Shown one piece after another: positions 8,401-15,772 of a stretch of DNA of 45,478 bases (its first letter is position 1; the number at the start of each line of letters is the position of its first letter). The notes under the pieces were generated by a model that saw only the letters and a program-made list of their open reading frames with translations, did not search any database and had not been told where the DNA came from. The stretch comes from an uncultured Prevotella sp. (GTDB taxonomy: Bacteria > Bacteroidota > Bacteroidia > Bacteroidales > Bacteroidaceae). The DNA lies in the NCBI GenBank assembly GCA_934196725.1, contig CAKPWR010000017.1, positions 1-45,478 of the forward strand. Direction: 5' to 3'. The translations under genes and the position numbers were made by a program.

Positions 8401-8708
8401 AGAATACAACATCCAACATTCCTCGTTGGCAGTTCAACGACTCATACATGAATTCTGGTTCAGACCGTTTCTTGACCAACGCTTCTTACCTCACCTTGTC
8501 TAACCTCACCTTGGGTTATACTCTCCCAAGTCAGTGGATGCAGACTATAGGCTTGCAGAAGGTACGTGTCTACGTAGTGGCCGACAATGTATGGACATGG
8601 TCTAAGCGCCAAGGTCTCGACCCACGTCAGAGCATCACTGGTGGCAGCAGTAACTTGAACTATCGCTCTATTCGTACCGTATCAGGTGGTATCACAGTTA
8701 CTTTCTAA
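5454..8708 (+). CDS. SusC/RagA family TonB-dependent outer-membrane transporter
   Basis: A 1084-residue outer-membrane importer that works with the SusD lipoprotein encoded next to it. A signal peptide (residues 1-21, cut after AFA) is followed by a carboxypeptidase-D regulatory-like domain (about 24-92). A TonB-box-like segment, LDEVMVVAYGT (99-109), comes next, then the plug domain (about 115-230, with IRIRGFNS and LDG) and a long 22-strand-type barrel ending in GGITVTF. Length and order are typical of the SusC family. Family knowledge says substrate moves from SusD through the barrel, powered by TonB-ExbBD. The substrate cannot be read from sequence; the neighbours are proteases, not glycosidases, so peptides or glycopeptides are plausible. 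Expression probably depends on the orientation of the upstream segment. Confidence 0.95.
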   Translation: MEKRLMTVVAGLALSTSMAFAQSQISGKVTASEDGSPVIGASIKVVGTNTGTVTDIDGNFTLNAPAGAKLEITYIGMQSKSVKAGKNMKIVLDADDHALDEVMVVAYGTQKKSAFTGSAAIVGAEEIGKVQVTNAVDALKGKAAGVQIYTGSGQPGSTPTIRIRGFNSINAGNDPLIVLDGSPYGGSLNDINPADVESMTVLKDASSTALYGARGGNGVILITTKSAQKGKKGTLTVDAKWGSNSKATPEYKTIKSPAAYYEMWYKALNNYAKSAWNYTDDQAWKWANDNMITNTSFGLGYNVYTLPEGQQLIGTNGKLNPNATLGSYSTMNGTTYYLTPDDWIDEIYNNSLRQEYTVTATGASDRGTFYGSVNYLSNDGITAASNYRRFTGRLKADYQINKWLKVGANMSYGHFNSNALTDEGESSTGNVFTFVNIAPIYPVYMRDENKQLIYDKTSRMVAYDYGSGKMTPFRAYTGGANPISDARLNTNNDEGNTFNGTGFAEIQLPYGFKFTSINNVYLNEDRATLTYNPYFGQYSSSNGQVYKGHDRSWSYNYQQRINWHQVYGKHDIEVMLGHEYYRAYGYALTANKNNQFSVDNKELAGAVVMGSGNSSMSEYNTESWLSRAMYNYDSRYFGSVSVMRQASSRFAKDNWWGTFWSFGAGWNLHKESWFKVNWIDELKLKASYGENGNDGIGSYMYTRYFNIVNSNNDVSLTPSSLGNPKISWEKNGKFNIGVDFSLLKNRIWGSIEYYSNKTSDMLSRVYLPVSYGWSSYFDNVGNMINRGIELDLHGDIIRTKDLTWNVYVNLTSNHNEITKLSSSAKQRWYDGIGLGYQNGSYFFQEGHSRFTYYTKKYAGVDPDTGLSLFYKNVYEKDENNNDVYYNNAGEKVDADYSGTKHRKVVAQETTSTYNDGDYYMCGDVLPDVYGGFGTSVTWKGLDFSMDFQYQIGGQVYDSSYASLMGCNAGTAIHVDMEKAWTPENTTSNIPRWQFNDSYMNSGSDRFLTNASYLTLSNLTLGYTLPSQWMQTIGLQKVRVYVVADNVWTWSKRQGLDPRQSITGGSSNLNYRSIRTVSGGITVTF

Positions 8709-8741
8709 TTCAGTTATAACAAGACTAAAGAATAGAATACA

Positions 8742-10382
8742 ATGGATAAAAAGAAAATATATCGCTCCGTAGCAAGCCTCGTTGTAGCAGGTGTCTGCAT
8801 GACATCACTTACAGGTTGTATGGAGGTAACAGAACCAACAAATATTGCAACAGAGGACCAAATACAGAATTCTCCTTCTTCGGCAGAGTCTTTCTTAATG
8901 GCAATGCCATCCTTCCTCAATACTGTTTATAGCAATGGATGGCATTTCCCATTTGGTTATGGCGCTTGTATCTACATTCGCGACTTGATGACAGGCGACT
9001 TGTTGCAATCTTCGCAGAACTATACCATTCACTTCAAGTATTGGGCACAAGACAAGTATCAGGGTGATGGCTACGTTTTCTCGCAGTTTATCAATACCTA
9101 TTACTTCCAGCAGGTATTGGCTTGCAACAACATGATAGGTGCTGTGAACCCTGACAATGCCACAGACAAGCAACTGGGCTATCTGGGCGCAGGTTTGGCT
9201 TTCCGTGCCATGTGTTATCTTGACATGGCCCGTATGTACGAGTTTTTGCCTAACGACAAAGTGAGTAGCATCAATGCTGAGGGCAACGATGTAAAGGGAC
9301 TTACCGTGCCTATCGTAACAGCCGAGATGAACCAGGCTGATGCCCTCAACAACCCACGTGCCACCCACGAAGAGATGTTCAATTTTATCGAAGATGACCT
9401 GAATAAGGCTGAGCAGTATATCGTCAACCTGACCGATACACGTAGCAACGTACTTCCTGACTTGGCTTGCGTTTATGGTTTGAAGGCTCGTCTGTACATG
9501 TGGAACGAGAACTACGACAAAGCAGCCGAGTATGCTCGTAAGGCTATCAATACAGCTAAGGTTAGTCCTATGACAGAGTATGATTGCACAAACTACAAGA
9601 CTGGTTTCAATGATATATCTAAGTGGATGTGGGGTTCACAGCAAACTTCTGAAAACTCTACAGTAAAGACTGGTATCGTCAACTGGACTTCTTGGTTGAG
9701 CAATCAGACCACTTATGGTTATGTAGGATATGGCGAGGCCAACAACGATTACAACGAGATAGACAAGAGGATGTATGAGCGTATCAGCGACACCGACTTC
9801 CGCAAATTGGAATTCAAGGCTCCAGAAGGCTCAGAATTGGCAGACAAGGTAATTCAGATTCCTGACATGAAAGAATTGGCAGCCGAACGTATGCCAGCTT
9901 ACTCATCTGTAAAATTCCGCCCTAATGAGGGTAATGCTACCGACCCTAACATCGGTGCGGCATCTGCATATCCATTGATGCGCGTCGAGGAGATGTACTT
10001 CATCGAGGCCGAGGCTACAGCTCATAGTAATCCTGCCAAGGGTAAGGAGCTCGTAGAATCGTTCATGAGGACCTATCGTGACCCTAACTACACATGCAAC
10101 GTTACTTCTACCGATGACGTAATAGAGGAGATTGTATTCCAGAAGCGTGTAGAGCTTTGGGGTGAGGGTCAGACATTCTTCGACATCAAACGTTTGAACT
10201 ACTCTGTAACACGTGGTTACCCAGGTACCAACTGGTACGACTTGACACGTCTCAACACCAATGGTCGCCCAGCATGGATGAACTTGGTTCTCCTTTCGAC
10301 CGAGGGTAACAACAATCAGGCTGTAAGAGGTATGAACAACCCAGACCCTTCAGACGTATATACAATCTGGAAAGAAAACTAG
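8742..10382 (+). CDS. SusD/RagB family nutrient-binding outer-membrane lipoprotein
   Basis: A 546-residue surface lipoprotein that forms the lid on the SusC barrel and binds the substrate. The signal peptide ends in the lipobox LTGC, with Cys26 as lipid anchor. Helical repeat features of the family are visible, such as FRAMCYLDMARMYEF and GLKARLYMWNENYDKAAEYARKA. The C-terminal part has the usual PLMRVEEMYFIEAEA, QKRVELWGEGQTFFDIKR and NPDPSD-like ending. It starts 33 bp after the susC stop, in the same operon. Confidence 0.95.
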   Translation: MDKKKIYRSVASLVVAGVCMTSLTGCMEVTEPTNIATEDQIQNSPSSAESFLMAMPSFLNTVYSNGWHFPFGYGACIYIRDLMTGDLLQSSQNYTIHFKYWAQDKYQGDGYVFSQFINTYYFQQVLACNNMIGAVNPDNATDKQLGYLGAGLAFRAMCYLDMARMYEFLPNDKVSSINAEGNDVKGLTVPIVTAEMNQADALNNPRATHEEMFNFIEDDLNKAEQYIVNLTDTRSNVLPDLACVYGLKARLYMWNENYDKAAEYARKAINTAKVSPMTEYDCTNYKTGFNDISKWMWGSQQTSENSTVKTGIVNWTSWLSNQTTYGYVGYGEANNDYNEIDKRMYERISDTDFRKLEFKAPEGSELADKVIQIPDMKELAAERMPAYSSVKFRPNEGNATDPNIGAASAYPLMRVEEMYFIEAEATAHSNPAKGKELVESFMRTYRDPNYTCNVTSTDDVIEEIVFQKRVELWGEGQTFFDIKRLNYSVTRGYPGTNWYDLTRLNTNGRPAWMNLVLLSTEGNNNQAVRGMNNPDPSDVYTIWKEN

Positions 10383-10414
10383 TTTTATAAACTAACAGAT
10401 AAACAAACACAATT

Positions 10415-12247
10415 ATGAAAAATATTTTAAGATTTTCATATATGGTACTCGTGAGCTTGGTGGCATTCGCCATCAGCTCATGTACCAGCGACTACGACTA
10501 CACGGGTGCGCCTAAGGTAGCTAACGAAGTGTTCTTCAGCAATACCCAGGAGTCGAAGATAGAGTTGAGCAAGAGCAACTCAAGCTTTGTTGTTACACTT
10601 CATCGTGTAAAGACAGAGGGTGAACAGACAGTTCTTTTGAAATATACAGCTGATGAGGGTAGTATTTTCAACGTGCCTAGTCAGGTAACATTTGCCGATG
10701 GTAAGGCTGAGGCTCCTATCACTATCACTTACAATCCTGAGAATTTGCAGTATGGTACTTATAATGGTGGTACCATCAGCGTTGCCAGTGAGGAATGTGA
10801 CACAACATACGGTATAGGTTCATTTACCTTTAAGGCTGGTGCTACAGAATGGATGGACATTAATACCAATAAGTCAACAGGTGCCCTCCGTGATGATGCA
10901 ATTTCTTCTCTCTTAGGAATAGATCCTCCTACTTTTGATGTGAAAATTCAGAAGAGTGTTGTTGAAGAAGGAAAATACCGTATTCTTAATCCTTATAAGG
11001 CATGGGCTGACGAATATGCTGAGGAAAATGAAGCTACCTATGATGATGCTGACCATTATTGGATTATCAATGCTACTGATCCCGACTATGTATATTTGGA
11101 GCCATGTGAGACTGGTGTTGACCTTGGATTAGGTGCTGTTACTGCAACAAGTTTTGTTGCTAACTATTTAAGTCAGGGTGTTACGCTTGACAAAATCAAA
11201 GCAGCTAAACCTGAATTATTTGGTAAACTGGAGAAGGGTGTAATCACCATGCCTGCAAAATCGTTGCTGTTGATTATGGGTGACAAAATGTATTATGGAG
11301 GTAACAACGGTTTGTTCTCTGTAGCCTTACCAGGAAACGTTATCGCTAATTACAGTGTCGAGACAGCCTATAAGGGTCGTTTCACTGATGCCAATGACAA
11401 TGATTTCGCACAGGTTACTATGTCTTTGAGCGCAGATGTAGCCAAGGTGAAGTACGCTCTTGTTCCTGCTAGCAGCGACTTGAATGCTACAGTAAGCGGT
11501 ATCGTTGATGGTAGTGTGGCTTCTGAGGAAGTATCTGCTTCCGGCGAAGTTCAGATTCCTTTTGACGAGACAGGCAAGTATGTTCTCGTAATGGTAATGT
11601 ATAATGCAAACGGTGAGGCTGTAGGTTCAGATGTACTGAATCTCTCACTCAAGTCAAGCAAGGATGCTGCCGAGGTATGGAATGATGTTGCTGCTGGTAC
11701 AGTAACCATTGGAGCCAAGAGTTACGGTTCTATCCTCTTCAAAGAGGATCCTGGTGTGCTCATGGGTGAGCCTGTTGTTACAGAAGGTGTACTCTCACAG
11801 AGTGGTAGCGATCCTACCAAGTTCCGCATTACTCCTTTTGCTGTTGAGAAAGCTCCATTGGAGTTTACTGTTGCAGAGGATGGTACAATCACAGTAGATA
11901 CACAGGAGACAGGTCTTGCTCTTAAGGATGGTACAGCCATCTTGGTAACAGATATTCTGACTTACTTTGGTGCTGATTCTGATAAAGGTCAGATCCTTGC
12001 TAGCAAGGGATTCATTTCCAAGTATGACAGTAGCAAGAAGCTCTATACCTTCTTCAATATCTATACTGATGCCTCAGACAATGCTTATGCATTCGAGTCT
12101 GATACCTTCGAGGTAACAGATGAGGGTAAGGCTAAGATTCATGCTGCTTTTGCCAAGGCAAAGAAGGCAGCAGCACATCACTCAGCTGTAGTTTCTGCCA
12201 AGGCACATAAGATGTATGTGGCTAAACGTGGAGCTTGGGCTAAGTAA
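10415..12247 (+). CDS. Surface lipoprotein of the SusCD operon, unknown fold
   Basis: A 610-residue lipoprotein with lipobox ISSC (Cys23), starting 32 bp after susD. Its position and anchor fit a surface substrate-binding protein (SusE/F or SGBP role). Residues about 45-140 look like a Calx-beta-type beta domain (FVVTLHRV and VPSQVTFADG). The middle has no motif I recognise. The last about 35 residues are unusual: rich in Ala, Lys and His (AKAKKAAAHHSAVVSAKAHK) and strongly basic, unlike the acidic remainder. I cannot assign a ligand. Confidence 0.7.
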   Translation: MKNILRFSYMVLVSLVAFAISSCTSDYDYTGAPKVANEVFFSNTQESKIELSKSNSSFVVTLHRVKTEGEQTVLLKYTADEGSIFNVPSQVTFADGKAEAPITITYNPENLQYGTYNGGTISVASEECDTTYGIGSFTFKAGATEWMDINTNKSTGALRDDAISSLLGIDPPTFDVKIQKSVVEEGKYRILNPYKAWADEYAEENEATYDDADHYWIINATDPDYVYLEPCETGVDLGLGAVTATSFVANYLSQGVTLDKIKAAKPELFGKLEKGVITMPAKSLLLIMGDKMYYGGNNGLFSVALPGNVIANYSVETAYKGRFTDANDNDFAQVTMSLSADVAKVKYALVPASSDLNATVSGIVDGSVASEEVSASGEVQIPFDETGKYVLVMVMYNANGEAVGSDVLNLSLKSSKDAAEVWNDVAAGTVTIGAKSYGSILFKEDPGVLMGEPVVTEGVLSQSGSDPTKFRITPFAVEKAPLEFTVAEDGTITVDTQETGLALKDGTAILVTDILTYFGADSDKGQILASKGFISKYDSSKKLYTFFNIYTDASDNAYAFESDTFEVTDEGKAKIHAAFAKAKKAAAHHSAVVSAKAHKMYVAKRGAWAK

Positions 12248-12288
12248 TACAAGCGTTTTTCCATAAATAAAAACATGATATAAATTGA

Positions 12289-12331
12289 GGCTCCAGATAA
12301 CTTGAATGGTTTTCTGGAGCCTTGTTTTTCT
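12289..12331 (+). terminator. Rho-independent terminator after the SusCD-lipoprotein genes
   Basis: GGCTCCAGA (12289-12297) pairs with TCTGGAGCC (12313-12321), followed by TTGTTTTTCTT. No promoter is visible before the M6 protease gene 26 bp further on, so read-through probably feeds the protease at a reduced level. Confidence 0.85.
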
Positions 12332-12356
12332 TACAAGCCTTCAATTAAAAAGAAAT

Positions 12357-14114
12357 ATGATGAAAAGAAACATGAAACATCTGTTGCTTGCTTCCCTGTT
12401 GGGTTTCGTTTCTCTTACAGCCCATGCAGTACCTGCCAAAAAGGGCGTATGGCGTATGGTAACCTTGACTGACGGAACTCAGAAAAGAGTGGAACTTCGT
12501 GGTGATGAATTCTGCAGCTACTGGGTGGATGCTGAAGGAATTTGCTACAATATCGATAGCGGCAGCAAACGCTATGTCAAAGTAGATGCCAAGAACTTGC
12601 TGTTGCGTGGAAGTCAGTTGCGTGCCAAAGCTAACCAAGACCGTACCGAACGTATGGCGAAGGCTCGTCGCATGGCTGCGAAAAAGAGTTTGGGGCAAAC
12701 CAATGGTTCTTATTTCGGCAAGAAGAAAGGTCTTATCATTCTGGTGCAGTACAAGGATAAGAAATTCAAGTTTGGCCACAACCAGAAGATGTACAACAGG
12801 GTGGCTAATGAAACTGGATATGCAAATTCGCTCGGCTTTGTGGGCAGTGTGAAAGATTATTTCCTGGCACAGAGTAATGGACAGTTTGAACTGGACTTTG
12901 ATGTAGTGGGACCTTATACTCTCAATCATGAATATGCCTATTATGGTGCGCCTTCGAGCGGTTCTGCTGATGTCCGTCCTAGTGACATGGTGTATGATGC
13001 TTGTCGTTTGGCAGACCCTGACGTCAACTTTACTGACTATGATTGGGATGGAGATGGCTATGTGGAGCAAGTGTATGTTCTCTTTGCAGGACTCGGACAG
13101 GCAGCCGGTGGTGACGAAAATACAATTTGGCCTCATGAGTCTAAGTTGCAATATGGAAACAACGGTTCGTATGTAAGCAAGGACAATAATGTGGTAGTAA
13201 ACACATACGCATGTGGACCGGAGCTTACCTTACAATATACTCCTGTTTCTTATAGGGAGCGTGTGGATGGTATAGGTACTCTCTGTCATGAGTTCTCCCA
13301 CTGTTTGGGTTATCCAGACTTGTATGATACTGGTAATGGAGGAAATTTCGGAATGGGTGACTTCGACCTGATGTGCTCCGGAAGTTATAATGGTGAGAGC
13401 TTCTGTCCTCCTAACTATTCTGCTTATGAAAAATGGTTTGCAGGCTGGATTACCCCTACTGTACTTGATAAGCCTACATCAGTAAAAGGTATGCAGGCTC
13501 AGGATGTGAAGTATGGACAGGCATTTGTTGTGTACAATGACAATAACAAGAACGAGTATTATCTTATCGAGAACAGACAACAGAGTGTAGGTATCTGGGA
13601 TAATCAGTTGCCAGCCAGTGGCATGATGATTACTCATGTGGACTACGACGAGAATGTATGGAGTTGGAACAACGTAAACACCATCGTAAACTATAGCAAC
13701 CAATATGGCAGTGAATACGCCTATCTTGACAACGATCATCAGCGTCTTACTATTTTCCATGCAGACAATGAAGAGGGTACTTCTGTAAACTCGCAGGCTG
13801 GTGATTTGTATCCATACAAAGACAATAACAGTCTTACCGACACATCTTCGCCTTCTGCTATCATCTATCAGGGCGGTTCGACCATGGGTAAGCCTATCAC
13901 CAACATTACTCAGAATGAGGACGGAAGTATTGACTTCGACTTCATGGGTGGCAGTAACGACAACATCATCTCGGGTATTCACTTCGTAGAGAATGATGAG
14001 GTGCCATCTTATGGTCAGGGTGTTTATTCCTTGGACGGCCGTTATTTCGGTTCTTCCGTCAAAGGTCTCGGCAAAGGCATATATATCGTGAACGGCAAGA
14101 AAGTAGTCAAGTAA
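12357..14114 (+). CDS. Secreted M6-family (immune inhibitor A-like) metalloprotease
   Basis: 585 residues from the ATG at 12357; a longer frame from 12306 would start inside the terminator. A signal peptide ends near TAHA. The zinc motif HEFSHCLGYPDLYD (His311, Glu312, His315) is that of M6 peptidases. Upstream, DYDWDGDGY is a calcium-loop motif often seen in the same family. The N-terminal VPAKKGVWR region is shared with the second M6 protease at 27505-29727. The last about 35 residues (from VYSLDGRYFG to IYIVNGKKVVK) resemble a T9SS sorting tail, so the enzyme is probably exported to the cell surface. The next gene begins 3 bp after the stop codon. Confidence 0.9.
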   Translation: MMKRNMKHLLLASLLGFVSLTAHAVPAKKGVWRMVTLTDGTQKRVELRGDEFCSYWVDAEGICYNIDSGSKRYVKVDAKNLLLRGSQLRAKANQDRTERMAKARRMAAKKSLGQTNGSYFGKKKGLIILVQYKDKKFKFGHNQKMYNRVANETGYANSLGFVGSVKDYFLAQSNGQFELDFDVVGPYTLNHEYAYYGAPSSGSADVRPSDMVYDACRLADPDVNFTDYDWDGDGYVEQVYVLFAGLGQAAGGDENTIWPHESKLQYGNNGSYVSKDNNVVVNTYACGPELTLQYTPVSYRERVDGIGTLCHEFSHCLGYPDLYDTGNGGNFGMGDFDLMCSGSYNGESFCPPNYSAYEKWFAGWITPTVLDKPTSVKGMQAQDVKYGQAFVVYNDNNKNEYYLIENRQQSVGIWDNQLPASGMMITHVDYDENVWSWNNVNTIVNYSNQYGSEYAYLDNDHQRLTIFHADNEEGTSVNSQAGDLYPYKDNNSLTDTSSPSAIIYQGGSTMGKPITNITQNEDGSIDFDFMGGSNDNIISGIHFVENDEVPSYGQGVYSLDGRYFGSSVKGLGKGIYIVNGKKVVK

Positions 14115-14117
14115 AGC

Positions 14118-14582
14118 ATGAAACAGAGATATCTCATATTTTTTTTCTGGGCAGCCCTGTTGGTGGCAGGCTGTACAGAAAAGAAACAAAATCACATGAA
14201 GTCGCCCGACTTTGAGGCGAGTCAAGTACTTAAGGACTCCATGCCGGAACCTGTTAAGTTGGACAACGACCAGCTCTCTGAAGCAGGTACCGTCGTTCCT
14301 TACTTCCCAGGAGGCTTGAACGCCATGCGTGCCTTTGTTGCCAAGCATGTGCGTTATCCTGAAGCTGCTCGCATGTTGAAAAAGGAAGGCAGGGTTATCA
14401 TTTCAGCTCAAGTAGACACCAAGGGCAATCTCTCTCAATGCAAGGTGATGATGAGCGACGACCCTCTGTTCGACAAAGAGGCTTTGAGAGTAGTTAAGCT
14501 AATGCCTCGCTTTGTTTCTGATGGGGAAGGCAAGGTGGTTGCCGGCTCCGTAGAGATTCCTGTCATGTTTAGATTGAATTGA
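14118..14582 (+). CDS. Small lipoprotein with TonB C-terminal domain
   Basis: 154 residues with a lipobox LVAGC (Cys19). Residues about 75-154 match the TonB C-terminal domain: VRYPEAARMLKKEGRVIISAQVDTKG, then DKEALRVVKLMPRF and IPVMFRL. It has no inner-membrane anchor helix of the normal TonB kind and no proline-rich spacer. It is therefore probably not a classical energy transducer. It could contact the TonB box of the SusC transporter from a lipid-anchored position, or act as a decoy or adaptor. The coding sequence starts 3 bp after the M6 protease stop, so the two are almost certainly co-translated. Confidence 0.8.
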   Translation: MKQRYLIFFFWAALLVAGCTEKKQNHMKSPDFEASQVLKDSMPEPVKLDNDQLSEAGTVVPYFPGGLNAMRAFVAKHVRYPEAARMLKKEGRVIISAQVDTKGNLSQCKVMMSDDPLFDKEALRVVKLMPRFVSDGEGKVVAGSVEIPVMFRLN

Positions 14583-14663
14583 GGAAACTGTTTCCTTAAA
14601 AGTTCTCCATAATCATGCGGCAGACAGTGCTCTTCATAGCATAATATGGAGTGACTATACATA

Positions 14664-14720
14664 AAGGTGTATCTTTCTTGCCCAACACATCGGGCAAGCG
14701 GGATACACCTTTTTCTTTTT
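14664..14720 (+). terminator. Strong terminator, AAGGTGTATC stem
   Basis: AAGGTGTATC (14664-14673) pairs with GATACACCTT (14702-14711), with inner CTTGCCC/GGGCAAG pairing and a T-rich tail. The same outer stem recurs at 16661-16711, on the other side of the following cassette. No gene is visible from 14583 to 14890. Confidence 0.9.
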
Positions 14721-14755
14721 ATCTCCCTCACCCTCAAATATTTTCCAATAATTCC

Positions 14756-14786
14756 TTGCATCTTTCAGAAGAAAAGCGTATCTTTG
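14756..14786 (+). promoter_or_regulatory. Promoter of the small-gene operon
   Basis: TTG (14756-14758), a 20-bp spacer and TATCTTTG (14779-14786). It overlaps the end of the terminator region and drives a leader of about 100 nt. Confidence 0.7.
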
Positions 14787-14813
14787 CAGAAGAAAAGCTG
14801 CACTCGGCAATTT

Positions 14814-14827
14814 GAAAGTAAACTTTC
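14814..14827. promoter_or_regulatory. Perfect palindrome in leader, candidate operator
   Basis: GAAAGTAAACTTTC is a dyad (GAAAGT, AA, ACTTTC) about 25 bp downstream of the -7 box. Position and symmetry fit an operator for autoregulation of the small-gene operon; no regulator is identified. Confidence 0.35.
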
Positions 14828-14852
14828 ATTGCACTCGTTTGCATAATCTTTG

Positions 14853-14893
14853 CAGCACGAAAGTTGAATCATTAAAATAAGGAGGTAGATATG
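14853..14893 (+). repeat. 41-bp duplicated leader with strong Shine-Dalgarno site, copy 1
   Basis: 40 of 41 bases match 15732-15772, including the start codon. It contains TAAGGAGGT six bases before the ATG, a near-perfect Shine-Dalgarno sequence and unusual for this phylum. Confidence 0.92.
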
Positions 14894-15190
14894 GACAACA
14901 AGAAACTTTCATCAGAAGCGTTACTCTCTAATCAGGGAGATATGACTTCGTTTAGATATGGCAATAATAATATCAGATTTCGTTCTCCAAAATGCCTCAA
15001 ACGATATACAGAGGTTAAGGAATGGGATAATGGATATATTGTTGTTATGGCAGATTATGAAGGTTTGGGCGAAACGGAAGAGTATATTGACCTTTTGCCC
15101 ATATTGAAGAATCTGTATATCAATCCTGAGACTTTTCTCAAACCAATCAAGTCAGTAAAAATAGATTATCATGAAGGAAGAAGAAATTAA
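14891..15190 (+). CDS. Small DUF2442-like protein
   Basis: 99 residues, no signal peptide or membrane segment. The second half (EEYIDLLPILKN, then FLKPIKSVKI) resembles DUF2442 proteins, which are often paired with DUF4160 proteins in toxin-antitoxin-like operons. A DUF4160-like gene is two genes downstream, which supports this weak match. Start choice is fixed by the strong Shine-Dalgarno site. Its end overlaps the next gene by 20 bp. Confidence 0.6.
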   Translation: MDNKKLSSEALLSNQGDMTSFRYGNNNIRFRSPKCLKRYTEVKEWDNGYIVVMADYEGLGETEEYIDLLPILKNLYINPETFLKPIKSVKIDYHEGRRN

Positions 15191-15410
15191 ATCTGTAGCA
15201 GAAAAAGCTATGATGATTGTTTGTGGATATGCATTTTCGCAAAATGAAGAAGGCTTTATACGTGTAGTGTATCTACATCCACCATATCATGCTCTTGTGA
15301 TGACTAGCGAGGGGGAAGTTACAGAAACCAATATGGATGATATAGAAATCAGCATCGTTCAAAAGTATTGGAACCGAAACAAAAAATTAATGGAGCAAGT
15401 TTATGCCTAA
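15171..15410 (+). CDS. Small protein of unknown function
   Basis: 79 residues, soluble and acidic. I do not recognise a family. It overlaps the previous gene by 20 bp and the next by 8 bp, so the three genes are probably translationally coupled and act together. The middle segment (GFIRVVYLHPPYHALVMTSEGEV) looks like a beta-hairpin core; the rest is predicted helix. Confidence 0.6.
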   Translation: MKEEEIKSVAEKAMMIVCGYAFSQNEEGFIRVVYLHPPYHALVMTSEGEVTETNMDDIEISIVQKYWNRNKKLMEQVYA

Positions 15411-15684
15411 ATATTACGATTTTATGATATGTGGGTATTACCTCTATTTTACTTCCCATTGCATAGTGGAAGCTATGCATGTACATGCCAGTGACCGGCA
15501 CTTAACTGAATCTGGTTCTGCCAAGTTATTTGTTATGGGAAATGGTGATACCACCGTAAAAGAGCAGGGTGTTCTGACCAATAAAGAATTGAGAATCATT
15601 CGTGAATTCATAAAAGACAACTATCAGGAAATGTTCTTAAAATGGTCGGAAATGAGCAATAATGGATTTTATCGTGGAGAATAA
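15403..15684 (+). CDS. DUF4160-like protein, possible toxin-antitoxin component
   Basis: 93 residues with the DUF4160 pattern: a short N-terminal strand region, EAMHVHASD near residues 23-31 in place of the usual HxHV motif, and a C-terminal helical IREFIKDNYQEMFLKWSE. DUF4160 genes commonly pair with DUF2442 genes and are predicted toxin-antitoxin systems, but activity has not been shown for this one. It is the last gene of a three-gene overlapping operon. Confidence 0.6.
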   Translation: MPKYYDFMICGYYLYFTSHCIVEAMHVHASDRHLTESGSAKLFVMGNGDTTVKEQGVLTNKELRIIREFIKDNYQEMFLKWSEMSNNGFYRGE

Positions 15685-15699
15685 TTTTTCGAAAAATTC

Positions 15700-15731
15700 T
15701 TTGGTATATTCCATATTTATTATTATCTTTA
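15700..15731 (+). promoter_or_regulatory. Promoter of the Rpn-family gene
   Basis: TTTG (15700-15703), a 20-bp spacer and TATCTTTA (15724-15731), one base off consensus. It directly precedes the duplicated 41-bp leader. Confidence 0.6.
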
Positions 15732-15772
15732 CAGCACGAAAGTTGAATCATTAAAATAAGGAGGTAAATATG
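15732..15772 (+). repeat. 41-bp duplicated leader with strong Shine-Dalgarno site, copy 2
   Basis: Second copy of the 14853-14893 leader, with one G-to-A change between the Shine-Dalgarno site and the ATG. Confidence 0.92.

Noticed and set aside
12306..12356. Upstream start of the first M6 protease
   Set aside because: It lies within the terminator stem and would bury the signal peptide 17 residues inside.
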